Source of the DNA: Acidobacteriota bacterium
GTDB taxonomy: Bacteria > Acidobacteriota > UBA6911
NCBI GenBank assembly: GCA_017860075.1
Contig: JAFNAH010000189.1
Coordinates: 1-5,585, forward strand
Direction: 5' to 3'
DNA: 5,585 nucleotides
Of this stretch, positions 1 through 5,230 are shown in pieces (within the stretch, counting starts at the first letter, position 1; each line of letters opens with the position of its first letter). Under the pieces are notes generated by a model. That model was given only the letters and a program-made list of their open reading frames with translations. It made no database searches and was not told where the DNA came from. A program made the position numbers and the translations under genes.

Positions 1-605
1 AGGCCGTAGGCCGCCATCCAGCTCCGGGAGGAGTTCCGCGCGATGCCGCGAGCCAGAAAATAGCCGGTGCCCGCAAGAAAGAAGAGCAGGAGGATATCGA
101 TAGGCAGTTTCCTGGCGAGCAGGAAGATCCGGATGGTGGTGCCGGTCAGCACGAGTGAAATCAGCGCGACGCGCGTCGAGAAAAGGAGTCGGCCGGTCAG
201 GTAGACAAAGAGCAATGAGCCTGAGGCTGCAAATGCGCCGGGCAGGCGCACCGAAAACTCGCTCACGCCGAAGAGCCTGTAGCAGAGTGCGATCGGCCAA
301 TAGGTCAGGGGAGGCTTCTGCGCACGCACCTCCGCGTTGAATGTCGGCGCAATGAAATTCCCGGACTGGAGCATTTCCAGAGGAGTCACGGCATAGAAGG
401 ACTCATTGGAATCCCACAGCGACGAAACACCGAGATTCGTGAAGTAGGGAAGTGCGACCGCCACCAGGACGGCGAGGTGAATCAGCGGTATTCCGGCAAC
501 CGTGCGGGGCGAGCCGATAGCGCGGGCTTCCGAAGCGGCAGGTTGCCGGTCTCCGTGGGAAATGGCGATGCCGGTCTTCTCAGAAAAGGGACTTCTGAAT
601 TTCAT
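1..605 (-). CDS. ArnT/PMT-family membrane glycosyltransferase, N-terminal part (runs off left edge)
   Basis: Reading from an ATG at 605-603 gives 201 codons without a stop before the window ends, so only the N-terminus is present. A hydrophilic leader of about 37 residues precedes a first membrane helix (about 38-58). Next is a periplasmic loop with LWDSNESFYAV (63-73), EMLQSGNFIAP and QKPPLTYW (97-103). This is the order seen in ArnT/PMT_2 (GT83/GT39) enzymes, where the acidic residues after helix 1 serve catalysis and the K-P-P segment follows. Further hydrophobic segments lie at about 122-139, 145-163 and 170-186, with an ARKLPID segment (164-170) in place of the usual second acidic loop. 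The family moves sugars from polyprenyl-phosphate donors onto lipid A, lipids or proteins at the outer face of the inner membrane; the acceptor here is unknown. A GAGG lies 9 bases before the ATG, and the start overlaps the present mutS stop as ATGA, so translational coupling is likely. It could equally be annotated as a generic glycosyltransferase 39 protein. Confidence 0.85.
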   Translation of the reverse strand, partial: MKFRSPFSEKTGIAISHGDRQPAASEARAIGSPRTVAGIPLIHLAVLVAVALPYFTNLGVSSLWDSNESFYAVTPLEMLQSGNFIAPTFNAEVRAQKPPLTYWPIALCYRLFGVSEFSVRLPGAFAASGSLLFVYLTGRLLFSTRVALISLVLTGTTIRIFLLARKLPIDILLLFFLAGTGYFLARGIARNSSRSWMAAYG

Positions 606-666
606 CCAGGACTGCCTCGGCAGGGCGCGTCTTCTGCCGGCCCGCCAGGTCGAGCTCCTTCCGTGC
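580..666 (-). pseudogene. mutS: Displaced original C-terminus of MutS in another frame
   Basis: In a different frame from the main mutS reading frame, the minus strand from 666 reads ARKELDLAGRQ, then KTRPAEAVLDEIQKSLF, and stops at TGA 582-580. A run of charged helix (ARKEL) followed by a short linker and a terminal S-L-F is how MutS proteins that lack the tetramerisation tail commonly end. I infer that this was the true C-terminus, joined originally to the SYG at 673-665 through about 15-20 residues that are now absent. If restored, mutS would end at 580 and overlap the glycosyltransferase start by 26 bases. Confidence is moderate because the segment is short and weakly conserved. Confidence 0.55.
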
Positions 667-3007
667 CGTAGCTCCGGTCAGCGACCCCGGGGGTAACCCT
701 GCGCAGGAAGACGATCTCTTTACCGGCTTCTTGAATCGCCATGCAGTAGTTCTTCACACCGGGATGCGAATTGACGAGTTTGGTCAGCTCGTGGTAGTGC
801 GTCGCGAACAGGGTCTTTGCGCGATGCCGGGCATCCACGACGAGGTATTCGGCCACGGCCCAGGCAATCGAGAGGCCGTCAAACGTCGCGGTACCGCGCC
901 CCACCTCGTCGAGCAGGATGAGGCTCTTGTTTGTGGCTGTGTTTAGAATGTTCGCGGTTTCGATCATCTCCACCATGAATGTGGAGCGGCCCCGCGCCAG
1001 GTTGTCGGACGCGCCGACGCGCGTGTATATCCGGTCGACCAGGCCCAGGCGCGCCTCGCGTGCAGGTACGAACGAGCCCATCTGCGCCAGGATCACGATC
1101 AGGGCTGTCTGACGCAGGTAGGTCGATTTGCCGCCCATATTGGGCCCCGTGAGAAGGATCAATTGGTTGTCGCCGGTGTCGATATAAAGATCATTCGGGA
1201 TGAAAGGGCGGCTCTGGAACTCGACCGTCGGATGACGGCCCTGCTTGATATAGATTCCGTCTCCTTCGGTCAGCTGCGGGCGAACGTAGTCGTTCTTTCT
1301 GGCAACCTCGGCGAGCGCCGCATAAACGTCCATTTCCGCGAGCAGGCGCGCCGTCGCCTGGATGCGCCCCGCCTGCGCGGCGATCGATGCGCGCACGGAG
1401 GAGAAAAGCTCCTTCTCCAGGACCGCTATCCGCTCTTCGGCACCGAGGACTTTCTCCTCGTAGCCCTGAAGCTCCACGGTCACAAACCGTTCGGAGTTGA
1501 CGAGCGTCTGTTTTCGGATGTAGTCCGGCGGGATCGACGGGAGGTTCGGCTTGGTGACTTCGATGAAATAGCCGAATACCTGGTTGAACCTCACCTTCAG
1601 AGACTGGATTCCCGTGCGTTGCCGCTCACGCGCCTCGAGGGAGGCGATATATCCCTTACCGCTGTGCCTGATGAGGCGCAGTTCGTCCAGTTCGGCGGAG
1701 TAGCCGGGCCGGATAATACCCGGTTCGGCCGTGGAGGCCGGCGGGTCGTCGGCGATTGCCTCGCTGACGAGTCTCACGACATCGTCGTGAGGATCCAGCA
1801 GGTCTCGGATTTCAGCGATACGGGCTGCCGGAAGTCCATCCAGGGTTGCCTTGATCCCGGGGACCTCCAGGAAGGAGTCCCGCAGCGCAAGGAGTTCGCG
1901 CGGGTTCGCAACCCCCACGAGAACCCGGCTCGTCAGGCGCTCGAGATCGTGAACGGCAGAAAGGGCCAGGCGAATGCGACCGAGCTTCTGAATGTCGCTG
2001 CCGCATGCCTGGACGGAGTCGAGGCGCCGTTCGAGACCGGTGATGCTCATCAGCGGCGCAAGCAGCCACGACTTGAGCAGCCTGCCTCCCATGCCGGTGC
2101 TGGTCTGGTCCAGAAGAGAGATGAGGGATCCCTTCCGGCTCCCGTCGAATCCCTGTACCAGCTCCAGGTTTACGATCGTCGAAGCATCCAGTTTCATGAA
2201 CTCGGAGGGTTCGAAGAAACGCAAAGAGGCAGCTTGCCCCAGTTGTGACAGGCGCATCTCGCGCAAGTAGTGCACGAGAGCGCCGGCGGCGGAAATCGCG
2301 TGCGGGCGGTCCTCACACCCGAAGCCGGCAAGGCTGCCTACGCCGAGGTGTTCCAGGAGCAGCCGCTGCGCGTAGTCAAGGTTGAAGGCCCAGCCCTCCA
2401 CCTGGCTGAGCACCACGTCCTCCGGCCAGTCGGCTCGCAGCCTTCGCTCGGCCTCCTGGCCCGGGCTGTCGGGCAGAATAAGCTCTTTCGGCCGGAAGCG
2501 GCTCAGTTCGTCCAGAGCCTTCGTCCACGAATCCTCGCCTCGAAACTCGGTCGCGAGAAAATCACCCGTGGAAAGATCCATGAGTGCCAGCCCGACGCCT
2601 TCGGCCGCGACGGAAACGCTCGCCAGGAAGTTGTGGTCCTTGGGTTCCAGGAGCATTTCCTCGACCACGGTGCCGGGCGTCAGGATCCTCGTAACCTCGC
2701 GGTGCACAAGCTTGCGGGCGGTCCTGGGATCCTCGACCTGCTCGCACACAGCGATTTTGAAGCCTTTCTTGAGCAACCGGGCCACGTAGCCGTCCACCGA
2801 GTGGTAGGGGACTCCGCACATCGGTATCGGGTTACCGGCCTTGTCCTTGTTGCGTGATGTGAGTGTTATCTCCAGCTCCCTGGATGCGACAATCGCGTCT
2901 TCGTAGAAAAGCTCGTAGAAGTCTCCGAGGCGGAAAAAGACGAGCTTGCCCGGGAATCGGCGCTTGGCCTCGTGATACTGCTTCATCATGGGGGTGAGAT
3001 CTTCCAT
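602..3007 (-). CDS. mutS: DNA mismatch repair protein MutS, C-terminus frameshifted and truncated
   Basis: MutS binds mismatches and small loops in DNA as a dimer and, with ATP, recruits MutL. The 801-residue reading frame starts MEDLTPMMKQY, the usual MutS opening. The mismatch-wedge motif Phe30-Tyr31-Glu32 sits in GDFYELF. The connector, core and clamp regions follow without obvious gaps (for example GYEEKVLGAEER in the clamp/core). The ATPase domain has Walker A GPNMGGKST (621-629), the STFMVEM signature, Walker B LILLDE (696-701) and the His loop FATHYHE (734-740). After SYG (779-781) family members continue with an I-H-V-A-x-L-A-G-like helix-turn-helix segment. Here the frame instead reads about 20 unrelated residues to a TGA at 604-602. 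That segment packs the two ATPase subunits together, so the protein may be impaired. AAGG lies just upstream of the ATG with a rather short gap. The gene is probably driven by the promoter at 3141-3169. Identity is certain; whether the lesion is real is not. Confidence 0.95.
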   Translation of the reverse strand: MEDLTPMMKQYHEAKRRFPGKLVFFRLGDFYELFYEDAIVASRELEITLTSRNKDKAGNPIPMCGVPYHSVDGYVARLLKKGFKIAVCEQVEDPRTARKLVHREVTRILTPGTVVEEMLLEPKDHNFLASVSVAAEGVGLALMDLSTGDFLATEFRGEDSWTKALDELSRFRPKELILPDSPGQEAERRLRADWPEDVVLSQVEGWAFNLDYAQRLLLEHLGVGSLAGFGCEDRPHAISAAGALVHYLREMRLSQLGQAASLRFFEPSEFMKLDASTIVNLELVQGFDGSRKGSLISLLDQTSTGMGGRLLKSWLLAPLMSITGLERRLDSVQACGSDIQKLGRIRLALSAVHDLERLTSRVLVGVANPRELLALRDSFLEVPGIKATLDGLPAARIAEIRDLLDPHDDVVRLVSEAIADDPPASTAEPGIIRPGYSAELDELRLIRHSGKGYIASLEARERQRTGIQSLKVRFNQVFGYFIEVTKPNLPSIPPDYIRKQTLVNSERFVTVELQGYEEKVLGAEERIAVLEKELFSSVRASIAAQAGRIQATARLLAEMDVYAALAEVARKNDYVRPQLTEGDGIYIKQGRHPTVEFQSRPFIPNDLYIDTGDNQLILLTGPNMGGKSTYLRQTALIVILAQMGSFVPAREARLGLVDRIYTRVGASDNLARGRSTFMVEMIETANILNTATNKSLILLDEVGRGTATFDGLSIAWAVAEYLVVDARHRAKTLFATHYHELTKLVNSHPGVKNYCMAIQEAGKEIVFLRRVTPGVADRSYGTEGARPGGPAEDAPCRGSPG

Positions 3008-3032
3008 GATCCTTGTGCCGTCGGCCGGGTAT

Positions 3033-3088
3033 CTCCGTCATCCGCTTCGGGTGCGCTCATCAAGACCCGCAGGAAGCCCCGGACGGAG
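3033..3088 (-). promoter_or_regulatory. Imperfect long hairpin in the mutS 5' leader
   Basis: The segment can fold as three stacked stems: 3033-3039 with 3082-3088 (7 pairs, CTCCGTC/GACGGAG), 3044-3048 with 3073-3077 (GCTTC/GAAGC), and 3049-3052 with 3065-3068 (GGGT/ACCC). A 12-base apical loop spans 3053-3064. All pairs are perfect by inspection. It lies between the predicted mutS transcription start (near 3134) and the mutS ATG (3007), so it would be in the leader RNA about 25 bases upstream of the start codon. A second inverted repeat, TCATCCG at 3038-3044 with CGGATGA at 3091-3097, overlaps the outer stem and cannot form at the same time. A regulatory role is inference. There is no U-run, so it is not an intrinsic terminator. 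Confidence 0.4.
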
Positions 3089-3109
3089 AACGGATGATGT
3101 GGCTGGAAG

Positions 3110-3121
3110 TATTTATAAATA
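3110..3121. repeat. 12-bp AT-only perfect palindrome
   Basis: TATTTATAAATA reads the same on both strands. It abuts the -35 box of the rightward (tsaB) promoter and lies just inside the predicted mutS transcript. It may act as an UP-like AT-rich element, ease DNA opening or form an operator half. None of these is shown by the sequence alone, and short AT palindromes arise easily in promoter regions. Confidence 0.4.
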
Positions 3122-3150
3122 TTGCACTTAAAGAAACGGCAGTATATAAT
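3122..3150 (+). promoter_or_regulatory. Sigma-70-type promoter for tsaB-rimI
   Basis: A perfect -10 box TATAAT at 3145-3150 is preceded, at the ideal 17-base spacing, by a weak -35 box TTGCAC at 3122-3127 with only the leading TTG matching consensus. AT-rich sequence lies directly upstream. Transcription would start near 3157, leaving only about 12-18 bases before the tsaB start codons at 3169 or 3175. The -10 box shares bases 3145-3146 with the -10 box of the leftward promoter. Confidence 0.55.
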
Positions 3151-3169
3151 CCGGGTTTCACGTTGTCAA
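3141..3169 (-). promoter_or_regulatory. Near-consensus sigma-70 promoter for mutS
   Basis: On the minus strand TTGACA (3169-3164) is a perfect -35 box. It is followed after exactly 17 bases by TATACT (3146-3141), one base off the consensus -10. Transcription would start near 3134 and give a leader of about 127 bases before the mutS ATG. The -35 box reaches the alternative tsaB ATG at 3169-3171. The -10 box overlaps that of the rightward promoter, so the two are unlikely to be occupied by polymerase at the same time. Confidence 0.7.
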
Positions 3170-3174
3170 TGATC

Positions 3175-3876
3175 ATGATACCGGCGAACCTGAGAATACT
3201 TGCCCTGGACACATCCACGGCGCGTGGGAGCGTTTCCTTGCTGGAAGGGCGCGATCTTGCTGCCGAACTGCGGCTGCATTCTCTCGAGACGCACTCGGCG
3301 CGGCTCCTGCGGTCGATCGATTTTCTGCTTGGGAGCGTCGGCTGGGAACTTGCGGGAATCGGCCTGGTCGCCGCCGCTATCGGGCCCGGGAGTTTTACGG
3401 GGATTCGAATCGGCGTCTCTACGGCACTGGGACTGGCCCAGGTGCTATCGCTTCCGTTCGCAGGTATCTCCGGCCTGGATGCCATGGCGTCGCAGATGGG
3501 ACTGCCGGACGGCAGGATCGGCGTCGTCATGGATGCCCGGAGGTCGCAAGTGTATTACGGGGAATACAGAAGAAGTCTGCACAGCCTCCGCAGGTGCGGC
3601 CGGCCCCTTCTGTGCAGCCCCGAAGAATTGAGGAAGCGCCTCGACCCGGAGAGCCTGTACCTGGCCGGCGACGGTGCGCTTCGATACAAGCGAGAGCTGG
3701 AGACATCTGACGCCGGCTGGCCCCGCCTGGTCGAAGCCGACCTGTTCCTGTCGGCAAGCGTTGCGCGTCTCGCACTGACGCGCAGCCGCTGGTGGCGCCG
3801 TTCTGACTATCTCCAGTCGGAGCCGTTGTATATCCGGCCGCCCGACGCAAAACGGGCCGGAAAACGCGTAGCATGA
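3175..3876 (+). CDS. tsaB: tRNA t6A37 biosynthesis protein TsaB
   Basis: TsaB is the non-catalytic partner of TsaD in the cytoplasmic complex (with TsaE and TsaC) that makes threonylcarbamoyl-adenosine at position 37 of ANN-reading tRNAs. From the chosen ATG the protein has 233 residues, matching the usual length of about 230. Near the N-terminus is ILALDTST (8-15), the ASKHA-fold opening. GPGSFTGIRIG (70-80) is the family signature, VMDARRSQVYYGEY lies at about 118-131, and the C-terminus has the typical PLYIRPPDAK. ATG 3175 was chosen because it places seven residues before ILALDTS, as in known members. ATG 3169 is equally possible. An ATG at 3094 has a GGAG at good spacing, but would make the promoter region coding and add residues that the family lacks. 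Neither 3169 nor 3175 has a clear Shine-Dalgarno sequence. The gene overlaps rimI by ATGA, a common bacterial pairing. Confidence 0.93.
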   Translation: MIPANLRILALDTSTARGSVSLLEGRDLAAELRLHSLETHSARLLRSIDFLLGSVGWELAGIGLVAAAIGPGSFTGIRIGVSTALGLAQVLSLPFAGISGLDAMASQMGLPDGRIGVVMDARRSQVYYGEYRRSLHSLRRCGRPLLCSPEELRKRLDPESLYLAGDGALRYKRELETSDAGWPRLVEADLFLSASVARLALTRSRWWRRSDYLQSEPLYIRPPDAKRAGKRVA

Positions 3877-4346
3877 ACGTACCGTTGCGGACCTATCTTT
3901 CCCGGCTGACCGTCGACGATATCCCCGGGCTCGAGGTTCTCGAGCGTGAGTCTGGCCTGAACTTTTGGGGGGAAGATCACTACAGAAGATTCCTGGAGGA
4001 GTTCCCCGAGTATTTCGGATGCAAGGTCACGGTACTGCCGGCCCAGTGCAGGCAGGGCCCGCTGAGCGGTTTCTTCTTTGCGCGATCAATCTACGAGCAC
4101 CTGGAGATCCTGAAGATCGGGGTACTGCCGCGCTGTCAGAACCAGGGGATAGGCACCCAGCTGATGGAGGCTGCGTATGCCGAAGGCATCAGGCGCGGCT
4201 GCCTGCGCTGCTTCCTGGAAGTCCGGAAGTCCAATGACACCGCCATCCGCTTTTACCGCGGCCAGAAGTTCAAAATCACCGGCTCGCGGGAGAAGTACTA
4301 CACGGACCCGGTGGAGGACGCCTGGATAATGGAGCGTGCGCTCTGA
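3873..4346 (+). CDS. rimI: Ribosomal protein S18 N-alanyl acetyltransferase RimI (GNAT)
   Basis: RimI transfers acetyl from acetyl-CoA to the N-terminal alanine of ribosomal protein S18 in the cytoplasm; some homologues also act on other proteins. The 157-residue product is a single GNAT domain. An N-terminal helix region carries Trp32, as in RimI. Strand beta-4 and motif A follow (ILKIGVLPRCQNQGIGTQL, about 79-97), with the acetyl-CoA pyrophosphate loop Q-N-Q-G-I-G at 89-94. LEVRKSN at 115-121 is followed by FY at 127-128. Glu116 and Tyr128 are 12 residues apart, the same spacing as the catalytic Glu103 and Tyr115 of E. coli RimI. The end, KYYTDPVEDAWIM (141-153), also matches the family. 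The start overlaps the tsaB stop (ATGA), indicating co-transcription and probable translational coupling. The length is slightly above the E. coli protein (148), partly from a longer beta-2/beta-3 loop near 55-65. Confidence 0.9.
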   Translation: MNVPLRTYLSRLTVDDIPGLEVLERESGLNFWGEDHYRRFLEEFPEYFGCKVTVLPAQCRQGPLSGFFFARSIYEHLEILKIGVLPRCQNQGIGTQLMEAAYAEGIRRGCLRCFLEVRKSNDTAIRFYRGQKFKITGSREKYYTDPVEDAWIMERAL

Positions 4347-4350
4347 GGAA

Positions 4351-4380
4351 TTGGTGGACTGCTTGAGTCGTCTGTATAAT
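4351..4380 (+). promoter_or_regulatory. Probable sigma-70 promoter upstream of the AhpD-like gene
   Basis: A perfect TATAAT -10 box lies at 4375-4380. The best -35 candidate is TTGGTG at 4351-4356 with an 18-base spacer, only the TTG matching consensus. Transcription would begin near 4387, giving a leader of about 70 bases. No terminator separates this site from rimI, so read-through from the tsaB promoter may also supply the downstream genes. Confidence 0.45.
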
Positions 4381-4392
4381 TGATGGTAGTAT

Positions 4393-4412
4393 CCGCCTCC
4401 CCTTACAGGCGG
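4393..4412 (+). other. Small hairpin in the leader of the AhpD-like gene
   Basis: CCGCCT (4393-4398) and AGGCGG (4407-4412) form a perfect 6-bp stem around an 8-base loop. It starts a few bases after the predicted transcription start near 4387. The following GATGTTCAG contains no U-run, so it is not a canonical intrinsic terminator for rimI. It may protect the 5' end of the transcript or be incidental. Confidence 0.35.
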
Positions 4413-4456
4413 GATGTTCAGAACTTTGCGAAGCCGGAAAAGGAGTTGTACCGTAA

Positions 4457-4819
4457 ATGAAGAAGAAGGCTGAGAAGCGCGCTCTTCCGGAGGCCGTCAC
4501 GCCGGTGCAGCACGAGCCCTGGCCGTCCTACACCATGGTCGAAGGCCGGATGAAGAAGATTTACTTCGACTTCTACCAGGAGACCTACAAGAAGACCCTG
4601 ATCGACAGGAAGACCAAGGAGTTGATAGCGATCGCCGCGTCCCTCGGCTTCAAGTGCCAGGGGTGCCTCGAGGGTCACATCAAGAAGGCAAAGAAGTTCG
4701 GTGCGACACCGGAAGAAATCAGCGAGGCCATTTCGATCGCGATGGGTGTCGCCGCCGCGTCAGTGGTCGACCTGACGGACCTCGCCGCAGCCCACATGCG
4801 TTTGAAGCACTTCGAATAG
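4457..4819 (+). CDS. AhpD-like / carboxymuconolactone decarboxylase-family protein with CxxC
   Basis: The 120-residue protein is an all-helical AhpD/CMD-family member. Its core carries Glu55 in KELIAIA, Cys67-x-x-Cys70 in KCQGC, and His74. The spacing Glu +12 Cys +3 Cys +4 His equals that of the M. tuberculosis AhpD relay (Glu118, Cys130, Cys133, His137). This supports a thiol-based alkylhydroperoxidase or disulfide reductase activity rather than decarboxylation. After it comes the conserved FGATPEEISEAI (81-92) and a helix rich in Ala, Met and Val. Such proteins are cytoplasmic and usually trimers or hexamers. A basic N-terminal tail of about 20 residues precedes the fold. The ATG has AGGAG at 4441-4445, 11 bases upstream, a slightly long gap. 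No peroxiredoxin gene is in view. The next gene, a transporter, follows after 12 bases and is probably co-transcribed. The physiological substrate cannot be told from the sequence. Confidence 0.85.
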   Translation: MKKKAEKRALPEAVTPVQHEPWPSYTMVEGRMKKIYFDFYQETYKKTLIDRKTKELIAIAASLGFKCQGCLEGHIKKAKKFGATPEEISEAISIAMGVAAASVVDLTDLAAAHMRLKHFE

Positions 4820-4831
4820 ACAGTCAAACTG

Positions 4832-5230
4832 ATGACTTCAGAATCACGCCAGGGAGCGACTGTCATAGCGTGTCTGTTCCTGGTGCTCTTCCTCGGTGTG
4901 GCCGACAGCCAGGTCATAAGTCCTCTCCTGCCGGGGATCCGGTCTCAGTTCTCAAAGACCTCTGCGGAACTCGGCTTCCTTTTCACGGGCTATTCGCTGG
5001 CCGCGGGAATCTCGGTCCTGTTCTGGGGACCGCTGTCGGACCTGTTCGGTTGCCGCAATGGATTGCTGGCCGGGCTGCTCATCTTCGGTGTGGGGGCGAC
5101 TATTTGCTGGCTGTCACCCGACTTCCGGGTGCTGCTGCTCGGGAGGGTCGTGACCGGGATGGGCGCGAGCATGCTCAGCCTGAACTCCATTTCGTACGCC
5201 GCCGGTTGCTGGCCGTCGTGTTGTCCGTGA
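4832..5230 (+). pseudogene. Major facilitator superfamily transporter, N-terminal part, frame broken after TM4
   Basis: The reading frame gives 132 residues with four membrane helices at about 10-31, 46-65, 76-94 and 98-123. Between helices 2 and 3 is the MFS motif A, here GPLSDLFGCRNG (66-77). GRVVTGMGASML in helix 4 fits the family arginine-containing motif B. The ATG follows the upstream stop by 12 bases with no strong Shine-Dalgarno sequence, so coupling to the AhpD-like gene is likely. After SYAA (121-124, ending at 5203) the frame reads eight non-membrane residues and stops at TGA 5228-5230. A true MFS protein has 12 helices and about 400 residues. The missing remainder is found in another frame immediately downstream. 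The substrate is unknown; the opening resembles drug/proton antiporter-like carriers. As the sequence stands, this product would not be functional. Confidence 0.8.

Noticed and set aside
1163..2248. Long plus-strand open frame (361 codons) opposite mutS
   Set aside because: It lies entirely antisense to strongly conserved MutS coding sequence, its translation resembles no family I know, and long antisense frames are common in GC-rich genes.
2270..2857. Second plus-strand open frame (195 codons) opposite the mutS N-terminal region
   Set aside because: It is again a shadow of conserved MutS codons, with no credible domain and no promoter or operon context.
2986..3060. Small minus-strand frame (24 codons) starting in the mutS leader and overlapping the mutS start
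   Set aside because: It could be a leader peptide, but it has no convincing Shine-Dalgarno sequence and its ATG lies in the apical loop of the predicted hairpin. Chance is a sufficient explanation.
3013..3174. Extending TsaB upstream to the ATG at 3013 or 3094
   Set aside because: The extra residues are absent from the family, and the stretch contains both promoters and AT-rich non-coding sequence. The GGAG before 3094 is noted but not enough to outweigh this.
4363..4368. TTGAGT as the -35 box for TATAAT at 4375
   Set aside because: It matches consensus better than TTGGTG, but the spacer would be only 6 bases, far too short for polymerase.
4393..4412. Intrinsic terminator for tsaB-rimI
   Set aside because: The stem is only 6 bp and no run of T follows it. 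It also lies downstream of a probable promoter for the next gene.
4820..4850. Short inverted repeat CAGT/ACTG between the AhpD-like gene and the transporter
   Set aside because: A 4-bp stem with a 3-base loop is expected by chance and shows no other regulatory feature.
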